Shown one piece after another: positions 45,396 to 55,478 of a DNA stretch of 64,000 nt; the first letter of the stretch is position 1, and the number at the start of each line of letters is the position of its first letter. The position numbers were made by a program, and so were the translations under genes. A model generated the notes under the pieces. The model worked only from the letters and a program-made list of their open reading frames with translations. It made no database searches and had not been told where the DNA came from. This DNA comes from Artemisia argyi. Lineage: Eukaryota > Streptophyta > Magnoliopsida > Asterales > Asteraceae. The DNA is taken from the NCBI GenBank assembly GCA_030686995.1, contig CM060691.1, forward strand, positions 88,099,055 through 88,163,054. Direction: 5' to 3'.

Positions 45396-46769
45396 TAACC
45401 CATGACCTTGAGTCTAGCTACAAGACTCGTAAATAAAGAAAAGCGCTTCTTAGGAGGCAACCCATGTTTTGTGTGATTTCTATTTTTTTTTGTTTGTTAT
45501 TTGCTTCCGTATGCATGCCTTATTTTTATTGTTGGTAGATCATGTTTCAAAACTAAATAGTGGAAATACTTTACTTTGTTGTTTGGTTTAGTCTTAACTT
45601 CATCCAAAGGTATTTTTGCAAAAGATAAGTGTAAGGGGAAACCTCAAATATGTTTTTAAGAAACAAAACCGATCATGATTCTCCACAATATTAAATAAAC
45701 ATGTATATTCGTATTTGTTAGAGTCAAATGCTTGTATCGAGTCATAATGAAGTTTTGCAGGATTTTCCAGGAAGTAGGACCAAGTTTTTTCAGAAATTTT
45801 CCGGAAACTTAACATAAGAATTTCTGCAGGTCACTTCTGCAGGTCACGTGTAAAAATCTGGAAATTTTACCAGTTTTGTTTTTCTAACGGAGTCTTAAAG
45901 TTTTTGCTGAATTATTAGTTTTATAATCTCCAGGAAATCTGCAAACATCATTCCGCAAGCATTATATCTTATTTTGTTTTCTAGGATTTATTAGCATATG
46001 TAGATTGTCGCCGATTTTATGCGAGGTTGCCTTGTCTGTTTTCTCAGATTTTACAGGTTATGTATGACAAGAAGATGATTAGTATTCTGGAAGGGAAGCT
46101 TTGATTGTTCATTTTCTTGGAGGAAGATCTAACCTGACCACCTTATTATCCATACCGAGCGAATCAGGGGAGTATTTGATTTCATTTGTTTAACTTATTT
46201 CACTTTTACATTCTTTACTTGAACATTGGGGACAATGTTCATCTTAAGTGTAAGGGGAGGGTAAAATGATGATACCTTACAGATACACTTTCGCTTGAGT
46301 TTGTTTGTTTGACAGTAGATGTGTAATAAAACTATGAGAAATATTTGTTAGTGTAATTTTAGCGCCAAATTTAAAATTTTTTACAACATTTAGGAGTGAA
46401 ACTTTAGCCTTAGCAAGCGTCTCATGGATAGGAGATTGTATGACTAGCACAAAACCAAACCATTCAGAAAAATTTTCCACCCAAATATGTGAGGTTCGCC
46501 TTTAGATTTGATAGGAAAAACATTTACTATTAGTGCTTATGAGTGTACCGGTAGCATTTAGATTCTAGAACTTGCGTTAGTGATGCATCCCAAGACCGCT
46601 AGTCAGACTACATTCGTGTAGTAGGATTTACTACATGATAAGAGGCATTAGGATCAGCCATGTGTTAAACCCGTAACATAATTACTTGACCATTTATGTC
46701 ATATTACTTGGCTAGTTAAGTCAATTAATTTTTTCCCACACTTTGGCGTTGTACTCAGTTTTAGTACAC
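45396..46769 (+). other. 3' noncoding region of element F, left part
   Basis: Closely matches E1 50875-52275. Contains hairpin GAGTCT/AGACTC (45410-45428), a GCGCTTCTTAGGAGGCAACC segment, tract AAGTGTAAGGGG near 45630, and hairpin TGAACATTG/CAATGTTCA with loop GGGA (46220-46241) followed by AAGTGTAAGGGGAGGG. Ends at GAAAC where E1 is inserted. Confidence 0.75.
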
Positions 46770-46774
46770 GAAAC
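46770..46774. repeat. Target site duplication GAAAC (element E1)
   Basis: GAAAC 46770-46774 and again 54382-54386. The uninterrupted target is visible in E1's own body near 52270 (ACACGAAACCCC). Confidence 0.93.
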
Positions 46775-46980
46775 TGATGAGGCGAAAAATGATCCATTTT
46801 TAGGGGGTCATTTAAGCCGGAATTCGAATTTATTTGATCAAATATTACCCTAAATCATTCCTTTTGTGATTTTAGGTACTTTGGGAGTGAAATCTGGAAA
46901 AGGAAGCATTTCGGACGTTTTTGGAGCATAAAAGTGAAGAAAACGCCAAAGTCTTAATTTTCTATGCTGGGAACAGTAGG

Positions 46981-47199
46981 TGACGGCGTCAAGAGCAACT
47001 TCCTGACGGCGTCAAGAGCAAAATTCCATGACCGTCCAGTAGAGATCTGATGGCGTCCTGAAGGTAGGGCGTCAAGAGTAAAAGTCATGACGGCCTGGAA
47101 ATGATTAAGTTTTGACGGCGTCAAATGTAGATCAAGGCAGTCCGAGAATAGTTTTGGCGGCGAGGTGACGGCGTCACAATGTTTGTCTTGACGCCGTCA
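46981..47199 (+). promoter_or_regulatory. Array of TGACGGCGTCA palindromes in U3 of E1
   Basis: Perfect 11-mers at 46981, 47004, 47113, 47166 and, inverted (TGACGCCGTCA), 47189. Partial copies lie near 47048, 47068 and 47088. Each holds two TGACG half-sites in inverted orientation, the core bound by TGA-class bZIP factors. The last copy ends 12 bp before the TATA box. The array is kept in the three other LTRs of the family. Confidence 0.75.
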
Positions 47200-47211
47200 G
47201 ACCCCTTTTCC

Positions 47212-47219
47212 TATATATA
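47212..47219 (+). promoter_or_regulatory. TATA box of E1 5' LTR
   Basis: TATATATA directly downstream of the TGACG array and upstream of a leader containing AAAGAGAGAAG. Conserved at the same place in the other LTR copies. Confidence 0.75.
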
Positions 47220-48130
47220 GTTTTCTAATTTTTCACATTAAAGAGAGAAGTTTTGGGAGAAACCCTAAGTACGATTTTGGTGTAACTTTACAGGTTTTTC
47301 AAGGGTTCCAACCCCTTGATACCTTGCATGTTTAATCAAGATAAGTGTTCCTTTAATTCAATCAATATGTCTATGTGTTGGTTGTCTATATCTTGTTCTT
47401 GTCTTAATTCTATCATGCTAGGCTAGAACTGTCTTGTGTTTGCTTAGATCTAATGAAACCTAGATGTTGATTATGTGTTGATTACTTGTTTATTCTTGTC
47501 TTGGATGAATGATTTATATGTTAGGCTTAAGAAAACTGGCAGATCTCCAATTGGTAACATGCTTGAACGTCTTAAGAAACATGAACCGACGCGCACTAGG
47601 TCTTTATTGGTTGTATTTAATGCATGAGCCACTGTTTACAATCCCTATAGTTGTGCTGGGCATGGTGTAGGAGGAGATAAGAGCTCATAGAATTGGGGAG
47701 TTAAGTGTGCCACCCCATGAATGGTATTAAGGAATACGATCCGTCATCCATACAATTATAACACGTAATTAACGTGTAAAAGATGTCTAGGGAGTAGTGA
47801 AATCTAAGTAAACACATTTTCTCCAATTACTGCTCACAACTTTAGTATAATTTAGTTTATTTTCATTTTTTGTATTTTATTTTGATTGCATCTTAGTATT
47901 GGGTTAGTTGATTAGCAACTAATTCCGCCCAAATCCTTAAAACCCGAGATTTTAAATTGCTTTCTAAAAAATATAAAAATACAAAAATAATCTTCCTTCA
48001 CCTTTAGAACTAGTATTTAGGTTTTCTAATCCTAGCGACACTATTCCTAGCTGAACGATCAATCCCCCGGTACTTGTCACTATACTATACTACAACGATC
48101 AGGTACACTGCCTGGTGGGGGTTGTAAGCT

Positions 48131-48148
48131 TCTCAAGATCCCTTGAGA
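48131..48148 (+). other. Covarying U5 hairpin, E1
   Basis: TCTCAAG / CTTGAGA with loop ATCC, extended by C-G and T-G pairs. F has TCCCGAG / CTCGGGA (56853-56870) and E2 has TCTCGAG / CTCGAGA (61938-61955). All keep the loop and the pairing. Confidence 0.75.
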
Positions 48149-48184
48149 GGTAAAGCCTGGTGCGATTCCCACGTATCAAGTTTT

Positions 48185-48203
48185 TGGCGCCGCAGCTTGG
48201 GGA
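48185..48203 (+). other. Primer-binding site of E1, Asp-like
   Basis: TGGCGCCGCAGCTTGGGGA, 7 bases after the LTR. The first 8 bases match the Asp-type site and the middle is degenerate compared with element C. Confidence 0.65.
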
Positions 48204-48342
48204 ATAGTTATTGTCTAGGTTAGAAATTCTTTTTATTAGGTCTACTTGGTAGATTCCTTTCTAGTAAGATTTTATTTTTATTTTGAGGTTTTCCTTAGTC
48301 TATCTTATTTCTTTGTGCCTTTGTTCGTAACCACCCAACATC

Positions 48343-50562
48343 ATGGACAACGGGAACATCTTTGAACCCGTCATCCCACCACAACAAAACCCACCATTAG
48401 AACCCCTTAGGCCCCGAACCTTAGGAGAGTATTCCCGACCTAGCCACCAAGGCTACCGAAACACCATTGAGCTCACCAGAGCCAATGTGACCCCCTTGCG
48501 ATCCGACACCATCCGGTTGGTGCAAAGCGGATGTGCATTCCATGGACTTCGTTCCGAAGATCCAAACCAACATCTTAAGGATTTTCTCAAAATCGTAGAT
48601 TCCATAGACCTAGGTGTTGAAACTAGAGAGACTACCCGTTTACGCCTATTCCAATTCTCTCTACGGGATCAAGCTAGTCAATGGCTTGAGCGTTTACCCG
48701 CGGGATCCATCACCACATGGGATGATCTCACCACTCGTTTCCTTGCTCAATTTTTCCCACCGGGGAGAACTACTAAGCTTAGGAATGACATCTTGATGTT
48801 CCAACAACGTCAAAATGAATCTCTTTATGAAGCATGGACTCGTTTCAAGGACTTACTCCAAAAAGTCCCTCATCATGGCATAGATCTTTGGGTCCAAGTC
48901 CAAATTTTTTATGACCATATCGACATCTCCACGAGGCGAGCCATTGACCAATCGGCCGGTGGTAAGCTACGTGATCTTAGTGCGGAACAATCACGGGAAC
49001 TCATAGAAGATCTTGCTCTCTATGACAACGAAAGTTGGAATGATCCCCGTGATTTGAACAAAACGGTCAAGGCAATATCTTTGCCTTCGAACAACTCTAG
49101 CACTCCCGACCGTAGGATCATGGAACTTGAAGGTCGAGTCAAGTTTCTCATGAAATCTTATGAAGCTCCTAAGCCTTCAAGCCAAGTGAACAAAATCACT
49201 TCTTCATGCGAATTATGTAGTGGTCCCCATGACACTCGTGATTGTGTGGAACTCCCAGGAACAGCTTTTGCGGACTACGCATCCACGCGTACCGACGAAG
49301 CGGGAGATAAGTGGTACACTTTCAAGCCCAAGCCAAACACTTACGGTGATTCATACAACCCCTCTTGGAAAAATCACCCAAACCATAGGTGGAAACAAAA
49401 TCAACCCAATTCTTCCAATCCGCCTAATCGTTACCAACCAAACGGTCCACCATCCAACCGTACTTTCAACAACAATCCTTCTAACAACTATGGTAGTACC
49501 AACAATCTTGAAGGGTTGATGTCTAAGTTCATGGCATCTCAAGAAGCTCGCATATCTAAGTTTGAAGCCGATTTCAAACAAAAGCAAAGCGAGATGACCA
49601 CTAGAATTGACGCATTGTTGAAAGTTCTCAATGACCGAGAAATGGGAGCCCTTCCAAGCGACACAATCAAAAATCTGAAACTAAACGTTAATTCCATATC
49701 TTCAGTTTCGTCACCCACTTCGTGTCCACAATACTACTCGGTTAAATCAACGAGCACGTGTTTCAAACAAAACCAAATTCTTCAAAAGGACCAATCAAAT
49801 AAGACACCCAATATAGAGCCGGTCAAGAGTATAGTTGAAACACCTCCTACGCAAGACCTTGACGATGAATTCAAAGAACTTCACCTTGAACGCCCCGTCA
49901 TTGATGTCTTAGCGCGTGCTCCTTGCTATAGTGCCCTCCTAGAAAAATATGAAAAGTTTAAACTAGGTAAAAATGGGACCGCCTTCGTTCGAAACAAGTT
50001 GCCTAAAAAGCTCGATGATCCGGGCATATTTGTTTTGCCTTGTAAGATAGGAAGATCCAAAGCTTTCGAAACACTAGCCGATTTAGGGTCAAGCCTCAAC
50101 TTGATTCCCTTATCCTTATTCACCGCTCTTAAGTTAGGAAAGCTAGAGGAAACGGAGGTATTGATAGGGCTAGCGGATGGGAGTATTGCCCACCCGGTTG
50201 GAATGATTAAGGATGTAGTTGTTCACGTAGGAAAGTTAACTATATTAGCAGATTTTCACGTCCTAGACATGGTTAGTGACACTACATGCCCATTATTGGT
50301 AGGGAGAGGATTTTTAGCAACCGCTAACGCCATGATAGATTGTAAGGAGTCTAAGATAGCGGTAGGTGAAGGCGATACTTGGTCGGTGTACGATGTAAAT
50401 AAGCATAGTTATGATTGTGATGATGAACCGACACCGCATTGGGTAGAGATGAATAGGAGACCATCTAGATATGGACCTTGGATAGAAAGGAACTTCATAG
50501 GACCTCAATGCCCATTTTATCTAGAGAAAGATTTCGTTGAAAAGACACATTCGGTAGAATAA
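48343..50562 (+). CDS. E1 gag-protease polyprotein
   Basis: 739 residues from the ATG at 48343 (MDNGNIFEP). A plant Tat/Athila-type Gag capsid domain covers about 60-230 (FQFSLRDQASQWL, TRFLAQFFPPGRT, ESLYEAWTRFKDLL). One knuckle CELCSGPHDTRDC lies at about 289-301, then an Asn/Pro-rich linker and a coiled segment near 390-430. An aspartic protease-like domain follows with active site ADLGSSLNLIP at about residue 580 and the LLVGRGFLAT segment after it. The ORF ends with TAA at 50560, but the same frame continues to 50874. There is no RT downstream. A long open Gag with no pol suggests mobilisation by a related autonomous element. Confidence 0.88.
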   Translation: MDNGNIFEPVIPPQQNPPLEPLRPRTLGEYSRPSHQGYRNTIELTRANVTPLRSDTIRLVQSGCAFHGLRSEDPNQHLKDFLKIVDSIDLGVETRETTRLRLFQFSLRDQASQWLERLPAGSITTWDDLTTRFLAQFFPPGRTTKLRNDILMFQQRQNESLYEAWTRFKDLLQKVPHHGIDLWVQVQIFYDHIDISTRRAIDQSAGGKLRDLSAEQSRELIEDLALYDNESWNDPRDLNKTVKAISLPSNNSSTPDRRIMELEGRVKFLMKSYEAPKPSSQVNKITSSCELCSGPHDTRDCVELPGTAFADYASTRTDEAGDKWYTFKPKPNTYGDSYNPSWKNHPNHRWKQNQPNSSNPPNRYQPNGPPSNRTFNNNPSNNYGSTNNLEGLMSKFMASQEARISKFEADFKQKQSEMTTRIDALLKVLNDREMGALPSDTIKNLKLNVNSISSVSSPTSCPQYYSVKSTSTCFKQNQILQKDQSNKTPNIEPVKSIVETPPTQDLDDEFKELHLERPVIDVLARAPCYSALLEKYEKFKLGKNGTAFVRNKLPKKLDDPGIFVLPCKIGRSKAFETLADLGSSLNLIPLSLFTALKLGKLEETEVLIGLADGSIAHPVGMIKDVVVHVGKLTILADFHVLDMVSDTTCPLLVGRGFLATANAMIDCKESKIAVGEGDTWSVYDVNKHSYDCDDEPTPHWVEMNRRPSRYGPWIERNFIGPQCPFYLEKDFVEKTHSVE

Positions 50563-50874
50563 CTCATAGCTAGAGATGAAGAGCTAGACCCCTTTGAGGA
50601 CCACTTAGTCTTTAGGAAGATGATTGAGTTCTTAAGCGTAATGCCTATTAACATAGAGATGAATAAATGGAAAAGAGAGGGAGACAAGTGAAAATGGAGG
50701 TGGGACAAGCCACCTAAAGAAGGTGACGGATCATGGCATATGAGAATGACTTTGTATGATCCGGATGGAGAAAAGTTTGAAAGGTCATACCATACTAAGG
50801 AAACCGATAGGAAGTTGAAACCTAAGTTTGACCCCAAAGATGTCCTCAATGAGGAACTCACCCGTGTCACGTAG
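50563..50874 (+). pseudogene. In-frame continuation of the E1 ORF
   Basis: About 100 further codons in the same frame, interrupted by TAA 50560-50562 and TGA 50689-50691, ending at tandem TAG TAA (50872-50877). It contains ELDPFEDHLVFRKMIEFL and GSWHMRMTLYDPDGEKFE. No domain recognised. The ancestral protein was probably about 843 residues. Confidence 0.6.
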
Positions 50875-52390
50875 TAACCCATGACCTTGAGTCTAGCTAC
50901 AAGACTCGTAAATAAAGAAAAGCGCTTCTTGGGAGGCAACCCATGTTTTGTTTGATTGTTTATTTTGTTTGATTGTTATTTGCTTCCATATGCATGCTTT
51001 ATTTTTATTGTTGGTAGATCATGTTTCTCAACTAAAAAGTGGAAATACTTTACTTTGTTGTTTAGCCTAGTCTTAACTCCACCTAAAAGTATTTTTGCAA
51101 AAGATAAGTGTAAGGGGAAACCCCAAATATGTTTTTAAGAAACAAACAGATCATGATTCTCCACAATATTAAATGAACATGTATATTCGTATTTGTTAGA
51201 GTCAAATGCTTGTATTGAGTCATAATGAAGTTTTGCATGATTTTCCAGGAAGTAGGACCAAGTTTTTCCAGAAATTTTCCGGAAACTTAACACAAGAATT
51301 TCTGCAGGTCAATTCTGATGGCGTCAGGAGTTTACTCTTGACGGCGTCAGGTGTAAAAATCTGGAAATTTTACCAGTTTTGTTTTTCTAACGGAGTCTTA
51401 TGGTTTTTGTGAATTATTAAGTTTTATAATCTCCAGGAGATCTGCAAACTTCATTCCGCAAGCATTATATCTTATCTTGTTTTCTAGGATTTAGTAACTT
51501 ATATAGGATGCCGCCGATTTTACGCGAGGTTGTCTTGTCTATTTTGTCAGGTTTTACAGGTTACGTACGAAAAAAAGATGATTTATATTCTGGAAGGGAA
51601 GCTTTGATTGTTCATTTTCTTGAAGGAAGATTTAACCTGGCCACCTTATTATCCATACCGAGCGAATCAGGGGAGTATTTGATTTCATTCTTTTTACTTT
51701 TTTCACTTTTACATTCTTTACTTGAACATTGGGGACAATGTTCATCTTAAGTGTAAGGGGAGGGTAAAATGATGATACCTTACATATGTACTTTCGCTTG
51801 AGTTTGTTTTGTTTAATGGTAGATGTGTAATAAAATTATGAGAAATACTTGTTATTGCAATTTTAGCGCCAAATTTAAATTTTTTTACAACATTTAGGAG
51901 TGAAACTTTAGCCATAGCAAGCGTCTCATGGATAGGAGATTGTATGACTAGCACATAACCGTATATTCAGAAAAATTTTCCACCCAAATATGTGAGGTTC
52001 GCCTTTAGATTTGATAGGAAAAGCATTTACTATTAGTGCTTATGAGTGTACCGGTAGCATTTAGATTCTAGAACTTGCGTTTGTGATGCATCCCGAGACC
52101 GCTAGTGAGACTACATTCGTGTAGTAGGATTTACTACATTATAAGAGGCATTAGGATCACCCTTGTGTTAAACCCGTATTACAATTACTTGACCATTTAA
52201 GTCATATTACTTGGCTAGTTAAGTCAACTAATTTTTTCCACACCCTTAGCGTTGTACTCATTTTTAGTACACGAAACCCCTAGTACACCCCTCCGAGCCT
52301 ATCTTTTCATTTCTAACTTTAAGCATCTTACTTAAAGGAAGAATTTGTTACACCCCACTTAAATTTACAACCAAATCGCCTTAGAAAAAG

Positions 52391-52426
<36 letters not shown>

Positions 52427-52978
52427 CATACGGACTACCATCCCTTTTCATTCTATGTTCATTTCATGATTTTGTTATTTTTCATTTATTAGCTTAAGTC
52501 GAGTTTAGTCTTGGCTTAGCAACGCCATATTATACATGTAATTAACCAAGATTGTTAACTCGCCACCAGTAAAAACTTCCTTTATCCAACAAAACCGTGT
52601 ATTTCATATCCCTACACCTAACATTACAACCCTTTAAAAGACCTCTTTGATAGTTTATCCTAGGTACTTACGCCATGTGGTGGAGGTTTGATCCTTTCCC
52701 AAGCCCATGTTAATCTATTTTGCTATGACAGGTAGTGAGAGATATCTTCCGTTTCAATTTTGTAATTTACACTTTATTACACTCGAGAGATGTGAGTATC
52801 TAAACACTAATTGTGAGGTGCTAGTGTATGACCTCCGTGCTTGTCTATTGGTCTTTAGTGGAACGATTATTTGTTGTAATTACTTTTATATTAGTGTTAA
52901 ATGACCCCTAACTTATATTTTGACTAGAATAAAAGCGCATTTGCTTGAGGACAAGCAAATCTCAAGTGTAAGGGTATA
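50875..52978 (+). other. Structured 3' noncoding region of E1
   Basis: Holds hairpin GAGTCT/AGACTC (50889-50907), the GCGCTTCTTGGGAGGCAACC segment, AAGTGTAAGGGG at about 51105, hairpin TGAACATTG/CAATGTTCA with loop GGGA (51723-51744) followed by AAGTGTAAGGGGAGGG (51749-51764), and an A-rich run 52386-52415. It ends with hairpin ATTTGCTTG/CAAGCAAAT, loop AGGA (52939-52960), and tract CTCAAGTGTAAGGGTATA to the LTR. Compared with F it lacks about 370 bp just before the A run. No gene. Confidence 0.75.
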
Positions 52979-54381
52979 TGATGAGGCGAAAAATGATCCG
53001 TTTTTAGGGGGCATTTAAGCCGGAATTCAAATTTATTTGATCAAATATTTCCCTAAATCGTTCTTTTTGTGATTTTAGGTACTTTGGGAGTGAAATCTGG
53101 AAAAGGAAGCAATTCGGACGTTTTTGGAGCATAAAAGTGAAGAAAACGCCAAAGTCTTAATTTTCTATGCTGGGAACAGTAGGTGACGGCGTCAAGAGCA
53201 ACTTCCTGACGGCGTCAAGAGCAAAATTCCATGACGGTCCAGTAGAGATCTGACGGCGTCATGAAGGTAGGGCATCAAAAGTAAAAGTCATGACGGCCTG
53301 GAAATGATTAAGTTTTGACGGCGTCAAATGTAGATCAAGGCAGTCCGAGAATAGTTTTGGCGGCGAGGTGACGGCGTCACAATGTTTGTCTTGACACCGT
53401 CAGACCCCTTTTCCTATATATAGTTTTCTAATTTTTCACATTAAAGAGAGAAGTTTTGGAAGAAACCCTAAGTACGATTTTGGTGTAACTTTACAGGTTT
53501 TTCAAGGGTTCCAACCCCTTGATACCTTGCATGTTTAATCAAGATAAGTGTTCCTTTAATTCAATCAATTTGTCTATGTGTTGGTTGTCTGTATCTTGTT
53601 CTTGTCTTAATTCCATCATTCTAGGCTAGATCTATCTTGTGTTTGCTCAGATCTAATGAAACCTAGATGTTGATTATGTGTTGATTACTTGTTTATTCTT
53701 GTCTTGGATGAATGATTTATATGTTAGGCTTAAGAAAACTGGCAGATCTCCAATTGATAACATGCTTGAATGTCTTAAGAAACATGAACCGACGCGCACT
53801 AGGTCTTTATTGGTTGTATTTAATGCATGAGCCACTGTTTACAATCCCTATAGTTATGCTGGGCATGGTGTAGGAGGAGATAAGAGCTCATAGAATTGGG
53901 GAGTTAAGTGTGCCACCCCATGAATGGTATTAAGGAATACGATCCGTCATCCATACAATTATAACAAGTAATTAACGTGTAAAAGATGTCTAGGGAGTAG
54001 TGAAATCTAAGTAAACACATTTTCTCCAATTACTGCTCACAACTTTAGTATAATTTAGTTTATTTTCATTTTTTGTATTTTATTTTGATTGCATCTTAGT
54101 ATTGTGTTAGTTGATTAGCAACTAATTCCGCCCAAATCCTTAAAACCCGAGATTTTAAATTGCTTTCTAAAAAATATAAAAATACAAAAATAATCTTCCT
54201 TCACCTTTAGAACTAGTATTTAGGTTTTCTAATCTTAGCGACACTATTCCTAGCTGAACGATCAATCCCCCGGTACTTGTCACTATACTATACTACAACG
54301 ATCAGGTACACTGCCTGGTGGGGGTTGTAAGCTTCTCAAGATCCCTTGAGAGGTAAAGCCTGGTGCGATTCCCACGTATCA
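52979..54381 (+). repeat. 3' LTR of element E1
   Basis: 1403 bp, near-identical to the 5' LTR, with the TGACG array (from about 53184), TATA box and U5 hairpin (54334-54351). Followed by GAAAC. Confidence 0.93.
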
Positions 54382-54386
54382 GAAAC

Positions 54387-55478
54387 CCCTAGTACACCCC
54401 TCCGAGCCTATCTTTTCGTTTCTAACTTTAAGGATTTTACTCAAAGGAAGAATTTACACCCCACTTAAATGTACAACCAAATCGCCTTAGCCTTCCATGT
54501 ATGCACTCATCTTTAGTGCATTATTGTTATTTGTTAAACCATAAGTTAATTATCTAATTGGTTACATGGTTGCTAAGTCAAGTCATATCCTTGTACATAT
54601 TGTTTTGGGACGATTGGGACTATTGGGTAAAGTACTTATTTTATGGAGTAATGGGGAAGAACATCATTTATTACCCCATATGTGCGTTAATCTTAAAAGT
54701 ACTCCAAGTGTTTTGATTATCTTGATTCGAGTCATTAGATTAGTTTATTGTAAAGTATGTAAAAAAATTCAAGTGTAAGGGGAATATTCATCCCCTATGA
54801 TGTATTATTCTGGATGGTAGGGTAAAAGTGTTTGCACAAAAAAAAAAAAAAAAATCGAAAAAATCAAGAAAAAAAAAATAATAATAAATAAAAAATAGGA
54901 AAAGAAAAGAAAAAAAAAAAGAGAAAAACATACGGACTACCATCCCTTTTTATTATATGTTAATTTTACGTTTTTGTTATTTTTCATTTATTAGCTTAAG
55001 TCGAGTCTATTCTTGGCTTAGCAACGCCATATTGTACATGTAATTAACCAAGATTGTTAACTCGCCACCAGTAAAGACTGCCCATATCCAACAAAACCAT
55101 GTATTCCATATCCCTACACCTAACGTTACAACTCTTTAAAAGACCTCTTTGATAGTTTATCCTAGGTGCTTACGCCATGTGGTGGAGGTTTGATCCTTTC
55201 CCAAGCCTATGGTAATTTATTTTGCTATGACAGGTAGTGAGAGATTTTTTCCATTTCCATAATGTGATATTACTTTATTACACCCGAGAGATGTGAGTAT
55301 TTAATCACTATTCGTGAGGTGCTAGTATATGACCTCCGTGCTTGTCTTTGGTCTTTAGTGGAACAATTATTTGTTGTAATTACTTTTATATTAGTGTTAA
55401 ATGACCCCTAACTTGTATTTTGACTAGAATAAAAACGCATTTGCTTGAGGACAAGCAAATCTCAAGTGTAAAGGTATA
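54387..55478 (+). other. 3' noncoding region of element F, right part
   Basis: Continues F after E1. Holds AAGTGTAAGGGG near 54771, an A-rich run of about 90 bp (54838-54925), hairpin ATTTGCTTG/CAAGCAAAT loop AGGA (55439-55460) and tract CTCAAGTGTAAAGGTATA before the LTR. No gene. Confidence 0.75.

Larger units (their letters stand above)
46775..48178 (+). repeat. 5' LTR of element E1
   Basis: 1404 bp, TGATGAGGCG to CACGTATCA. U3 has the TGACG palindrome array (46981-47199), the TATA box is at 47212-47219, and a hairpin with loop ATCC sits at 48131-48148, 30 bp before the end. Confidence 0.93.
46775..54381 (+). mobile_element. Gypsy element E1 (gag-protease only), inserted in F
   Basis: 7607 bp with complete LTRs (1404 and 1403 bp), Asp-like PBS, one gag-protease ORF, a long structured noncoding 3' region and a purine tract. 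There is no RT, RNase H or integrase. The Gag type and PBS point to the Tat/Athila side of gypsy. The LTRs differ by perhaps 1 percent. Flanked by GAAAC. Confidence 0.9.

Noticed and set aside
46981..47199. CRISPR-like look of the repeated TGACG palindromes and the TAGTCC boxes
   Set aside because: Plant nuclear DNA; irregular spacers, no cas genes, and the position upstream of a TATA box in LTRs explains them as promoter repeats.
50517..50939. A 140-codon minus-strand ORF
   Set aside because: It is the complement of the in-frame tail of the E1 gag-protease ORF, which has better support.
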